A stretch of 64,000 nt of DNA from Hydrangea macrophylla (taxonomy: Eukaryota; Streptophyta; Magnoliopsida; Cornales; Hydrangeaceae). The DNA lies in contig CM066984.1 in the NCBI GenBank assembly GCA_033977485.1, forward strand, positions 32,717,501 through 32,781,500, written 5' to 3'. Positions 21,319 to 31,110 of the stretch are shown here, piece after piece. Within the stretch, counting starts at the first letter, position 1. Each line of letters opens with the position of its first letter. The notes under the pieces are model-generated. The model saw only the letters and a program-made list of their open reading frames with translations, searched no databases and was not told where the DNA came from. The position numbers and the translations under genes were made by a program.

Positions 21319-22490
21319 GTAGTCCAGCACATGTGTTGAAAGGGAACGCAGAAAAGTTGGAATCAAGAACAAAAGTATGTTTCTTTGTTGGGTATCCAAG
21401 AGGAACTAAAGGTGGTCTGTTTTATAGTCCTAAGGATCAGAAGGTTATTGTTAGCACCAATGCCACATTCTTAGAAGAGGACTATGTTATGGACCACAAG
21501 CCCAGAAGCCGTATTGTTCTAGAGAAAATGAGAGGAAAGACACCGACATATACTTCTTCGATACCAACGGTACGAGAAAAAACACCACAAGGAAGAGTTA
21601 TCGATATTCCATTACCACGTCGTAGTGGGAGGATTATCGAAACTCGTGTAGATCCCAAACCAACCATTAACACGCAGGTTCCTGAACCAGTACAACGTGT
21701 AGATAATGGTGTATTAGGTTCAGAATCTTCACAACAAAATATCAGTGATACACAGACACGGGTTGTGCCTCGTCGTAGTGGGAGGGTTATTATTCAACCT
21801 GACCGGTACATGTTCTTGGGAGAGTCATATGACCGGGTCCCTGACGAACAAGGTACCGACCCCTGTAACTACAATGAAGCACTCCAAGATAAAGATGCAG
21901 ATCTTTGGCAAAAGGCTATGAAGTCTGAAATGGAGTCCATGTACTCCAATCAAGTCTGGGATCTTGTAGAACCACCTAATGAAATAAAACCCATTGGATG
22001 TAAGTGGATCTATAAGAAGAAGAGAGGAGCAGACGGTAAGGTGGAAACCTTTAAAGCAAGGCTTGTTGCGAAAGGGTTCACTCAAAAAGAAGGAATCGAT
22101 TATGAGGAAACTTTTTCGCCGGTGGAAATGCTGAAGTCTATCCGGATTCTCTTATCCATTGCTGCACATTTCGATTATGAAATTTGGCAAATGGATGTCA
22201 AGACAGCATTTCTAAATGGAAATCTTGACGAGTGCATCTATATGATGCAACCAGACGAGTTCATTGCGAAGGGCCAAGAACACATGTTGTGCAAGCTTAA
22301 GAAGTCCATTTATGGACTTAAGCAGGCATCTAGGTCTTGGAATATCCATTTTGATCAAGCAATCAAGTCTTTTGGTTTTGATCAATGCGCGGATGAATCT
22401 TGTGTGTACAAGAAACATGATGGAAGAGTGGTGGTGTTCTTAGTACTATATGTGGATGATATCTTGCTAATCGGAAACGATGTGGGGTAA
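21319..22490 (+). pseudogene. Integrase C-terminus, linker and reverse transcriptase of element J
   Basis: Same frame as the preceding segment. The integrase tail (FFVGYPRGTKGGLFYSPKDQ, STNATFLEEDYV) is followed by a variable linker with two copies of a PRRSGR motif. RT then follows with GCKWIYKKKRG, KARLVAKGFTQKEGIDYEET, WQMDVKTAFLNGNL, SIYGLKQASRSWN and the catalytic LYVDDILLIGND. It ends at a TAA (22488-22490) just after the catalytic motif. Apart from this stop the RT sequence looks well preserved. The protein would reverse-transcribe the element RNA using the tRNA primer. Confidence 0.9.
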
Positions 22491-23069
22491 TTATCTTCTG
22501 TAAGGGTATGGTTATCCAGTCAATTCAATATGAAGGACTTGGGAGAAGCCGGTCACATCCTAGGGATCAAGCTTATGCGAGATCGCAAGAATAGGATGTT
22601 GGGCTTGTCACAAGGCACTTATATTGACAATATTCTTGCAAGGTTTAGCATGCAAGATTCCAAGAAGGGATTCCTTCCCTTCAGACATGGAATTACTCTA
22701 TCTAAAGATCAGTGTCCTAAGACACCTGATGAGATAGAGAAGATGAAGGCAGTTCCTTATGCCTCGGCAGTAGGAAGCCTAATGTATGCTATTCTATGTA
22801 CTAGACCTGACATCTGCTTTGCTGTTGGCATGGTTAGTAGATATCAGTCTAATCCAGGGCAAGAACATTGGACTGCGGTGAAAAATATTCTCAAGTACCT
22901 GAAAAGGACTCGAGACTATATGTTAGTTTACCAAGCAGACAGTCTTGTACCTATTGGGTACAATGATTCTGATTTTATGTCAGATAGAGATTCCAGAAAG
23001 TCTACCTCAGGATATGTGTTTACCCTAGAGCCATTAGTTGGAGTGAGGTGTGTCACTTCATGGCTTTGA
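22491..23069 (+). pseudogene. RT C-terminus and truncated RNase H of element J
   Basis: Continues RT with NMKDLGEAGHILGIKLMRDR and the RYQSNPGQEHWTAVKNILKY connection region. RNase H then begins, with GYNDSDFMSDRDSRKSTSGY and VFTLE. The frame then diverges into an unrelated tail (VGVRCVTSWL) and stops, 15 bases before the polypurine tract. The later part of RNase H, seen in elements A and K, is missing. The deletion appears to join the start of RNase H directly to the 3' untranslated end. Confidence 0.85.
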
Positions 23070-23074
23070 GTCTA

Positions 23075-23084
23075 AGTGGGAGAT
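23075..23084 (+). other. Polypurine tract of element J
   Basis: AGTGGGAGAT directly before the 3' LTR. Confidence 0.8.
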
Positions 23085-24703
23085 TGTTAGGGATATATAC
23101 TAAAAGCCATGCTTTATGTAGTTGATTTATTATTCATTTAATAAAATCAATTAATCCATTTTTTATGAGAATCTGTGTGGGCAATGTTTGTATTATATTA
23201 TTTATTTAATATTATGCATGTGTGTCTCTCATTCTATATAGTAGGTGGTTTGGTGTGTAGAGTTCGGCTTACACACGGAAGATCAGGCCATCAGATATTA
23301 TAGAATGTAAGATTTTGGTTTACAGTCTTAGATGGGATTGGACACACCATCGGTAGGACTGCAGCATGGTGTTGTAGTAGGTTTGTCTTGACTACGGGAA
23401 ACGGTATAGTTTCAACTCACTATGCTGGTACACTTTGTGTATTAAACGGGACTGACTTGGGGTAATTATCTTTATACTGACTTATAAGATAATTAATACC
23501 TCATGGCTATTATGAGTGCTTATGCTCTAAATCCTAAGTTAATTTGTAGACACGTACATTTGATATTTACACTTTGATCCATAAAAGGGTGAGATCCTTA
23601 AATGGGTCAATATCTCATTGGATTGGGTGGCAATATTAATTGTGTGGTGTTTATTAATTAATGATGGAATCCATGTCTCAATTTTGGGATTGATGATATC
23701 CCCTTGAGAAAGCTTATAAGATTTGATTATGTCAAACCCTGCAGGTGGATTTTGTATCCGACATATCAGATAAGTTAAGTAGAGGATCTCAAGGAATTTT
23801 AAGAAATTAATTAAATATGATTGTCAGTAATTATGTTTAATTAATGGATATCTGTAATCTTAACATGGGGAGATAATAAGCATTTAATAACATGGAGCTC
23901 GAAATATATTTTTGAGATAAGGGTAGGAGTGCAATTATAATTCTTTAGTGGTATGAATTATAATTTATGGAAATAGGAATCTGATTCAGTTTGAATTAGG
24001 GTTTCCTAATTCCATAAGGAAGCCTATTCCTTATTGACTTCTTATGGTCCCTATCGTAGCCTATATATATGCTGCCTTGGCTCTTCTCTCAGGTGGCATG
24101 ATTTTATATTCTAAGCTTCCCTTGACCTCCTAGCTTTCTTCTAGAAGGGTTTCCACCAAATCCTAGTCTCTGTGAGTATTCAAGAGACATAGGAGTGTAG
24201 ATCGCTAGCGTCGGACAACGCTCACTAAAAGAGCTTCGGACTGCTCGATACTGATCGAAAGTTGCTGAATTTTTTACACAACGTTCCTGACGTCGAGACG
24301 GAGCTGCTGTTAAAAATTCAAGTAAATCGGAGATCGTTTGATCCTCCTGACGAACACATCTTTGTCGGATCAATGTGATCAGGATTGAATCGTCATAGCA
24401 ATCAAAGAGAGTGTTATAACTGGGAATAGAAAATAGAACGTAAAGAGGGAAGAGCAGAAAACTAAAAGGATTTCGAAAGAGCCCACACTCAGTTCGATAT
24501 TCTGGCAGCAAAGGAATACGGTAGAAGATCGTGAGCTGTTATCGAGCCCGTGTTCTCGATTCGTCTACTACAGCAATCCAATTTTGTAGTTCAAGGTTAC
24601 CCTAGTTCCGCCCTTGTAGGGTTATTATAGATTTCATGAAATTTTTTTGCAGTACCAACTTATACGCACTGTCAACGGATTCTGGGAAAGCAGTTTCCTA
24701 ACA
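23085..24703 (+). repeat. 3' LTR of element J
   Basis: 1619 bp, four substitutions and one indel different from the 5' LTR. The minus-strand open frame of 135 codons inside it (24104-24511) is a chance frame and also lies within U3/R of an untranslated LTR. Confidence 0.97.
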
Positions 24704-24708
24704 CCTTT
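24704..24708. repeat. Target-site duplication of J (right)
   Basis: CCTTT, matching 16272-16276. Confidence 0.95.
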
Positions 24709-24945
24709 AATATCCCGAACTAATCGAAGGCTGAAGCAAACAGAATGTCTGAGGAGCTGCCAGTGTCCACCAACACTTTCTTTATCATGTAATTGGCTAT
24801 GGAGAGTGTCACCACCAACGGATCATCGTGGGGACAATGTAGATCCTTTACATCATCGGATAAGAATGTCATAACATCGATCGGTGGGGAGTTGGCTGAT
24901 TGGATTGTAGGACATTTGCTCGGAATGCCCGAGCATGCCTTTTTC
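24709..24945 (-). pseudogene. Protease active-site half of element T
   Basis: Minus-strand translation gives a DVMTFLSDDV stretch, then DPLVVTLSIANYMIKKVLVD, then TGSSSDILF. DTGSS is the aspartic protease active site of gypsy elements, in the typical VLVDTGSSSDILF setting. A stop follows shortly after, and the sequence then meets the J insertion. The remaining half is at 16035-16271. Confidence 0.8.
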
Positions 24946-26640
24946 TCACCGACTGTGAGTCCCCTCCGCCCAATGTTCCTCCGCAGACCATGTAAATATG
25001 ACCGGGGGGTAATGGATACTCGGGAGCTCGGGTATCATGCCTTGGCCGCTATCAGCGGTGACGAGCTTGGCTAGATGACCCTTCTCGATCAACTTCTCAG
25101 TGGCAATCTTGAGCTTGAAGCAGTCTTCTGTATCATGGCCATGATCTCTAAAGTATCGGCAATACTTGTCCTGGCTCCTTTTCTCAAGCGGGCTCTTGAG
25201 TTTTGTCAATTTTTTGAGCAACCTCTGAGCCTCGGTGGTGACCATGACTTCCTGGATAGGTCGGAAAAGAGGTGTGAAGGCGATCGGGGCTTGATCCCGA
25301 CCGCCTCGTTACTGATCCTATTTTGGCTTCTTTCCCGAGCGCTTCTCAGAACCTTCGCATTTTCGTTTGGATTTTGGGGACTCATCTCCAGTGAAGCTGG
25401 CGTGCTTAGACTTCAGGAACTCTTCTATGTCAATGTATTTCCCAACCTTATCCAAGAGTTCAATCAGGGTGCCCGACCGGTCATGGTGGAACGATGTGTC
25501 AACCTTGGTGTGCTGAACCCCCAAGCAGAAGGCTGTGATCGAGACCATTTCGTTCAGGTTGCGGATCTGAATCTTTTGCTGATTGAAATGGTCGATGTAA
25601 TATTTTAGGGATTCTCCCTTACACTGCTTGACGGCCAGCAATTGGGTGTCTGGCTATGATCTATGGAGCATCCCTATGAACTGACTAATGAAGAGCTTGC
25701 TGAGTGCCTTGAAATCATCGACCGTTCGAGGTTTGAGTGCATGGAACCACTGTGCAGCTGGACCTTTAAGGGTGCTAGGAAAGGCCAGGCAGAGTAGTTC
25801 GTTGGCGCTGGTAACTAACGTCATCTGAGCCTTGTAAGTCCGAACATGATTGACCAGACTCCCTGAGCCGTCATAAGAATCAAGATGTGGTTACTTAAAC
25901 TTGCGAGGAATGGGAAATCCTATGATCCGGATAGTAAAGAGTGACTCAGTTTCGATATTGGTGTAGTCGCGACCTGGCCTACGATTCAACTTCTTGATTT
26001 GTTATTGCAGGTCGTTGATTTGGGCCCTGATGTCCTTTTTGCCAGACTCCCGCCCTGTATTCGTGCGGTAGGTCAGGTTGGACAATGAAGCCTCTTCTTC
26101 GAAGTGTGTTGTCCTCAGAGATGGGGTACGGCTTCGACTCCGGGTAATAGTGTGCCTAAGATCTCTACGGCTCCTGGCCGGTCGTTCTTGGGCTGATTCC
26201 CGGGCCGTTTGCTGGTGCCCCTCCCTCCTGGTAGTGCGTCTACTATTGATGATCTCTCTGGCATCCCCCGCCCGGTTAGGGTTGGCCCGGGCTCGTTGCC
26301 GTGTCCGCTCGGGGCCACGGCTACGCTTATCATTCTCGGACCGCTCCAAAACCACAGGGGGGGGGGAGGGGATACCTGTGCGGTATGGGCACATCGTCGA
26401 GTCTGCATGGCCATGTGATCACGCGCGTCGTTCTTCATATCATCCTCGGCTTGAGGGTGCTTATCCGGTCGGACCAGCAGTGCTTCGATTTGTTGCTGAG
26501 CTTGACGCTGGCCCTCCAGGAGTTGTGCAAGAGTCACGGTAATCTGCTCCGAGGTCATGGAGGTCGCCGGTTGCTCGGCCTGCGAATCCGCCTAACCCGT
26601 TGGAGCAGCGCGCGGTCTTCTTACCCTTCTTCAGCGGCAT
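24946..26640 (-). pseudogene. Gag of Tat-type gypsy element T (broken)
   Basis: The likely start ATG at 26638-26640 opens MPLKKGKK. After a frame change, MTSEQITVTLAQLLEGQRQA follows (about 26500-26560), typical of the Tat Gag N-terminus. An arginine-rich segment lies at 26002-26394. The capsid region LAVKQCKGESLKYYIDHFNQ and a VSITAFCLGV block (25318-25641) comes next. Near the end is a zinc-binding-like CRYFRDHGHDTEDCFKLK (24946-25245). At least three frame changes separate the parts. Gag would form the particle around the RNA. The plus-strand open frames here are shadows. Confidence 0.83.
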
Positions 26641-26683
26641 ATTGATCAGTAACGGATTTGTCTTTTCGAGAAATCTGTCAGTT

Positions 26684-26700
26684 TCCCACAGACAGTGCCA
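26684..26700 (-). other. Primer-binding site of element T
   Basis: Minus strand reads TGGCACTGTCTGTGGGA, two bases inside the LTR end. It is close to the TGGCGCCGTCTGTGGGA-like sites I associate with Tat-type elements. The complementary tRNA end would finish in CCA, as required. The tRNA is not identified with certainty. Confidence 0.65.
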
Positions 26701-26702
26701 AA

Positions 26703-27328
26703 CGATGATGCCAAAATTTGGTTAGAGGTAAGAAGAATAAAACAAGAGAGATTTGAGTGTGGTTCGGCCCTGTTAATTAGAAGCCTACATCCATGTGTGT
26801 GTCAGAGCACTTGCACTATAGTAAACCGGTGGCCTTTGGTGAACCAATAGTAGGGGTGGAGCTACCAAAGACCGGCCGGGTATATGCGCACAAATGTTGT
26901 ATAGCCGCTATTCTGTAGAATAAGAATGCGATCCCCTTGAAGAGGGTGAGTGATCTCTTTTATAGATACAAGAGACCACTTGTACAAGGTAAGTAGCCTG
27001 ATTAGGCAATCTGATCTAATTACAATTGATCAACACAAATAGTGGGAGTTTCCTAATCGGATTAGGAAACAATCTTCTCCTTCCATTAAATCTTCTAGCT
27101 GAGATAGGAAACTGTATGGAATCTTGTGGAGCAAGTCACGGGATATACCCGGGCTACACTCACTGTGGGGTGGGCCCGCGCCGTGCACTCGACCCGCAGA
27201 TCCAAGCTGAGCGGTCTTAGCTGGAATAGCCCGGGATGGTTGTGAGGTGAGTGCCTTTACTAGACGACCCGACACTCCTTACTGAAGTGACGGAGGTTGA
27301 CTTTGACTGGATATTTTTGTACTTATCA
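26703..27328 (-). repeat. 5' LTR of element T
   Basis: 626 bp. The outer end is TGATAAGTAC on the minus strand. The inner end is ...CATCG, where the other LTR has ...CATCA, so one terminal base has changed. It contains a minus-strand TATA region TATCTATAAAAGAGA at about 26953-26970, which should be the element promoter. Confidence 0.9.
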
Positions 27329-27333
27329 GTTTC
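27329..27333. repeat. Target-site duplication of T (right)
   Basis: GTTTC, matching 8995-8999. Confidence 0.85.
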
Positions 27334-27933
27334 CTAATTAGATTAAAAAAATGGATTATAACTTTATTATATAACAAGAGGTAAGGGAATAAATGATGAT
27401 GCTAGCACATCTAATTTTCTCCCAAACAAACTAATTATCTTCACCATGACAAATTGTACACCCACATTGTTTTGATCTCGACCTATGTCTTCTCCAATTA
27501 GGTGAAGAATAGGTGAAGAAAATCTAAAACTTCAAGAGTGATTCTATGTTTCCCATTTTTTTCCAAAGTATTTTTCAACATATGTGACAGTGAGCTCAGT
27601 TAATTTTGATTGATTGATATTAAAGTGATTCCATCATTATTAAAAAGAGTCCCACTACCATATGTGTTAAAAGACAAATTTTGAGAAAAAAGTTTGAAAA
27701 ACATAACATTAGTCTTCAAACGAGCACTTAATCAGCTTGTATAAATTTTTTCGGGAAAAAAGTACACCACCAATAAACAAAGACTCTTCAAGAAGGAAGT
27801 ACTTTTCATTTTATTGGACCCATTTTAAATGTGTGTGTGTTTTTTTTTTTTTTTTGGTAATGACGCATTTATGTTCAGACTTGAGAGTGGAATATACATT
27901 CAGGGATATTCTTCTATGACTAGTTTAGGATAT
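27334..27933. other. AT-rich DNA, nothing recognised
   Basis: Right half of the T target site. It includes a short T run near 27840-27856. No coding domain or repeat family recognised. Confidence 0.6.
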
Positions 27934-28095
27934 GAGTAATTCTTACAACACAACTTTTATACAACTTTCATATAATTTTTAAAAACTTGTGTCTATCTGT
28001 CTCTTGTGTCATTGTGGGGTCCAATGATGTCACAGGAGAGAAATAGACACATCTTTTTTTAAAGTTGTATGAAAGTTGTGTCCCAAAAATTACCC
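27934..28095. mobile_element. Short fold-back (MITE-like) element
   Basis: About 35-bp imperfect terminal inverted repeats: the left end reads GAGTAATTCTTACAACACAA and continues CTTTTATACAACTTT. The reverse complement of the right end reads GGGTAATTTTTGGGACACAA and continues CTTTCATACAACTTT. Total 162 bp with no ORF. A target duplication is not clear, so the superfamily is open. Confidence 0.6.
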
Positions 28096-29105
28096 TTAAT
28101 ATTAACTTTTCTAATAGGTCATTTGGTTATAAAAATGTGATATTTGGTAATAACTTTTTAAGTGTCATTTGTTAGTTACTGTACAATTTTATATTGGGTA
28201 GTAACATGTCTCAAAGTGTTGTAATTTTGATGCATGCTATACAATGAGAGATGATTTCTTGAGTTTTTGTATTGATTTTTATATCATTAGCTATATCAGC
28301 TACATGAAAAATATGTATAAATCGACCAAAAAAAATATAAATTGAGTAAATGTCCCTCATTTTAGACTTATTAAGTTTAAAGGACAGTCTATTTTTTATT
28401 TTGGTCAAAACTTCATTATTAGTGAACCTTAAATGGATCAAATAGCAATTTTTAAAAAAAATATTATGTGAAATTTTGATGTAAAATTTCACATAACTTT
28501 TTTTTTTTTTTTTTAATGTGAAATTTCACATAACTAGTTCAATTTTTGCACATAACTTTTATAACATGTAAACTTTTCACTAAAATACAAAATGGTTTGG
28601 ACCTAATACTACATCTATTTTAAAGGACTTTGACTAAAATTTATAAAAAGAAAAAAAAATGTCTCAGAGGCGCTACTCACGGACCCCCATAAACTCGACC
28701 ACCCTCTAGTATAACTTCTTGGTCTGGCCCTTACAAGTCACCCATCTTCAAATTTTTGTATTCACCCCATTGATACATCCTAAACCACGGAGAAGTATCG
28801 TAGAAATTTCCATACATTCGACAAGTGAACAGTAGAGCAGGCCACCATTTAGTGGAACATAAAGTAGGACAGTTCTAAAAATATCCACTTGCTCTAGTGG
28901 AAGAGGTATTCAAAATTGGTAGATATATGCGCATATTTATCCGATTATTGTGGTGGCACACCAAACTCTTCGGGTCAAACCTAGCTTTGAGCTATAACTA
29001 TCAACTAAGTCCAAATGCCATTTCAATATTGAAGTTGTTGCAGTGGGATGAGTTGGCTGATGATGCGATCCATCATCCATGTGTGCGGATGTGTGTATAT
29101 ATATA
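28096..29105. other. AT-rich DNA with small hairpin repeats
   Basis: No gene found. Around 28464-28540 the words TTATGTGAAATTTT and AAAATTTCACATAA occur as inverted copies on both sides of a T run (about 28498-28515), possibly a degraded small fold-back element. The 29093-29110 end is an AT dinucleotide run that is the target of element L. Confidence 0.5.
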
Positions 29106-29110
29106 TATAT

Positions 29111-29871
29111 TGTTTTGGCTAAAAATTAATATAATTGACCGGGCGTGCCAAATTGTTTTGGCTAAAAATTAATATAATTGACCGGGCGTGCCAGGGGCTT
29201 TGTACGAAGACCCAAACGTGTAACCAAAACCGATCCCTAGATGTGGTTTGAGAAGGATCAAGCGAATGTTGGGAAGTAGGGATGACCCTTCCCTTAAGGT
29301 TCAATTACTCTGATGCGAGTAATTCGATTGAGTGATGAAACGGGTAAAGCACATGAAAAGAACTAACAATAAATATAATCAAGCGGGTAATCAAAACCAA
29401 AGCTCTTGAAACAGTAATATATAGATCAAAAAGTAGCACCAACATTAAATACAAAGTCAGATTGCAAATGGCAAAGGCATCACCACTAAAAGAAAAGAAA
29501 ATGAAAGAAAAACACACAAGGCACTAGTACACATGCACTGCTGGAAGGACAAGGAGAGTAGTTGAAGGTATTACAAAACAAGGAAGAGAAGGAAAATTAA
29601 GTGAGCAGTGCTCGGACTGCAGCCGCAGGGGGCTATTTGGCCTTGTGTGAGCCCCTTTGAATGTTGCATGACATTGTGTATATATAGGGGGGTTGAAAAT
29701 AACTCCTCCACTAAGTTGTCCACTTCCCCACTAAGTTGTTGGCCACTTTTCCACTAAGTTGGTACCCCACTACAAGATAACTTCCCCACTATTGCAGTTA
29801 ATTTGCCACTTGTATAAAAAATAACCGGTCACAATATAAAAATATAATTTTTATATTTTAGGGTGTAAACA
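29111..29871 (-). repeat. 3' LTR of element L, with a 43-bp terminal addition
   Basis: The common LTR is 29154-29871. Outside it, 29111-29153 repeats the first 27 bases of the LTR (plus-strand reading) followed by ACCGGGCGTGCCAAAT. That 16-base word is identical to the primer-site junction at 31095-31110, not to the LTR interior, which continues GCCAGGGGC. A TATA-like CTATATATACA lies on the minus strand at about 29677-29687. Confidence 0.88.
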
Positions 29872-29885
29872 TTGCCCCCTGGTTC
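29872..29885 (-). other. Polypurine tract of element L
   Basis: Minus strand reads GAACCAGGGGGCAA immediately before the LTR start TGTTTACACC. Confidence 0.75.
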
Positions 29886-30414
29886 TTTGAAAATGAAATA
29901 AAATGTAATTTTTAAAGAATCATGTATACCATTGACCGATTTTTGTAACATCATTGAACAATAAAACTTTAAACATCGGCCTTGTAAGGCCGATTTTAGT
30001 GGTCACATAATTACCCCCATCTACCTTTCTGTATAAAATGTGGTCATTGCCAAAACTCAGTGACAAGACCGATGTCGGCTATCATTTTAATCAATGGACT
30101 TTAGACTATGATGACCATGGACTCAAAAGATCAAAACCGGTCACAGTTCGGCTTTGATTCCAAGCCTTTGATTGGGCCACAACCTTTCTTGCAATAGAAA
30201 AACAAAACAGACCGGGACCCACCACATTCTTGCTCCACCTTCCAAGCCCACACGTACATAACCTCTACTAGCTGGCTGACCAAAGATAAAAAGTGCCAAG
30301 CAAGCATCTTTCTATCTTACTGCTTTGTTCATCGGACATGTCAAACTGTGATAAAGATCGAGACAGAATTTCCCACCACAATTCAAAGATATAAATCGGC
30401 CTTTCGCAGTCCGA
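29886..30414 (-). other. 3' untranslated part of L
   Basis: No coding motif. It holds a strong hairpin, ATCGGCCTTGTAAGGCCGAT at 29975-29994, and several further CCGAT/ATCGG words (near 30065, 30140 and 30395), in an otherwise AT-rich stretch. Confidence 0.5.
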
Positions 30415-31080
30415 TTAATACAAGATCAAAATTAGAATTTGACTTGGGTCAATATTCTCTAACTCTTTTTTTTTTTTTTTTTTGTAATAATAATCTTGTA
30501 GAAAATTCCACCAAACTAAATCCCATTTTTGATGGGCTTCACAAACCCAATGAGAATTTAAATTTGCAAAAGCCAAATTATTTATTGGCTTCGTGTGTAA
30601 ATAATTTTTGGCAGTTATGCCAAAAAATTTGAACAACTCCTCGGCCGTCATTTTTCTCCACGGGGGTTGTTCATTTTTAATAAATTTGGGGGCCGAATTG
30701 AAATTACTCGGCCTACGTGGAACTTGCCCCCCAACCGCCTTCTCGTCGTCACCAATACTAGCGTGAGGAGCATTAGCCGAAATAGATATTATCGGCTTAT
30801 TACTAACATTTATTTCTTCGCCGTCTTGCCCCCCGAGTGGGTTAGACGGCGTAGAACCAAGATCTATCTCTTGATTTGTGGAAGCGACATCGGCCACTTT
30901 TGGCCGTCTATATTTTTCCGCGGCCTCTTGGAAAGTTGTTTCCACGTCCGCTACAAGGGATCTCCGTGTCTCTTCAAGTTGGAGAGAGAATTCCTTCTGA
31001 TCACGGATTAATTCTTCAAGCTTGTGAATTATCACGTTGAAAATGTCACCGGAATCACTTGATAAGCGATTTTCCATCAT
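30415..31080 (-). CDS. ORF of unknown function in element L
   Basis: 222 codons starting at one of two adjacent ATGs (31078-31080 or 31075-31077), only about 30 bases from the LTR end, so the primer site practically abuts the start. Residues 15-60 form a likely coiled coil with many glutamates and lysines. The middle is rich in proline, serine and asparagine. Around residues 140-160 is a basic-aromatic stretch including KMTAEELFKFFGI. Near the C-terminus a lysine run is encoded by the A/T tract at 30467-30483, and the last residues may be frame drift. I do not recognise the protein. Its position suggests a Gag N-terminus remnant or a packaging-related ORF. No zinc knuckle or catalytic motif is visible. 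Confidence 0.5.
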   Translation of the reverse strand: MMENRLSSDSGDIFNVIIHKLEELIRDQKEFSLQLEETRRSLVADVETTFQEAAEKYRRPKVADVASTNQEIDLGSTPSNPLGGQDGEEINVSNKPIISISANAPHASIGDDEKAVGGQVPRRPSNFNSAPKFIKNEQPPWRKMTAEELFKFFGITAKNYLHTKPINNLAFANLNSHWVCEAHQKWDLVWWNFLQDYYYKKKKKKELENIDPSQILILILY

Positions 31081-31089
31081 CACTCGGGT

Positions 31090-31107
31090 GTCCCACCGGG
31101 CGTGCCA
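31090..31107 (-). other. Primer-binding site of element L
   Basis: Minus strand reads TGGCACGCCCGGTGGGAC, three bases from the LTR. Thirteen of these bases (TGGCACGCCCGGT) also occur inside the LTR at 31138-31150, 27 bases from its end. Confidence 0.75.
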
Positions 31108-31110
31108 AAT

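Larger units (their letters stand above)
16277..24703 (+). mobile_element. Ty1/copia retrotransposon J, nested in T
   Basis: Complete element boundaries: LTRs of 1620 and 1619 bp, TGTTAG...CTAACA ends, primer site and polypurine tract, and the 5-bp duplication CCTTT. The internal order gag-protease-integrase-RT fixes it as Ty1/copia. The LTRs differ by four substitutions (AAACAG/AAACGG near 16610, TCATTATC/TCAATATC near 16800, TTCGAA/TTTGAA near 17182, TTTATC/TTTGTC near 17553) and one deleted C at the end. This indicates recent insertion. The reading frame nevertheless has stops and lacks most of RNase H, so J was probably moved by proteins of another copy. Confidence 0.97.
9000..27328 (-). 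mobile_element. Ty3/gypsy Tat-type retrotransposon T, split by element J
   Basis: LTRs with matching ends (9000-9624 and 26703-27328) are flanked by the 5-bp duplication GTTTC (8995-8999 and 27329-27333). Read on the minus strand: 5' LTR, primer site, gag, protease, RT, RNase H, a second RNase H-like domain, integrase, a long 3' region with an antisense gene, a purine tract and the 3' LTR. Gypsy domain order, the double RNase H and the antisense ORF are features of the Tat lineage. Without J and its duplication the element is about 9.9 kb. Coding regions carry many stops and frameshifts, and the two LTRs differ at many positions, so T is an old copy. Confidence 0.9.

Noticed and set aside
24104..24511. 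135-codon minus-strand open frame in the 3' LTR of J
   Set aside because: It is antisense to an LTR, has no domain, and in the 5' LTR copy the ORF pattern follows only from the near-identity of the LTRs. Chance frame.
25075..25608. 177-codon plus-strand frame
   Set aside because: Shadow of the T gag capsid and zinc-binding region, which reads clearly on the minus strand.
26078..26645. Several long plus-strand open frames opposite the gag of T
   Set aside because: They are antisense shadows of a GC-rich, arginine-rich gag segment. The Gag motifs are on the minus strand.
29093..29110. Second LTR-like start before L (two TGTTTTGGC copies) as evidence of two nested L elements
   Set aside because: The first copy is only 43 bp and ends in primer-site sequence, so a terminal addition explains it better than a second element.
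30348..31011. Plus-strand frames opposite the ORF of L
   Set aside because: Antisense to the longer minus-strand ORF, which starts next to the primer site. No motif.
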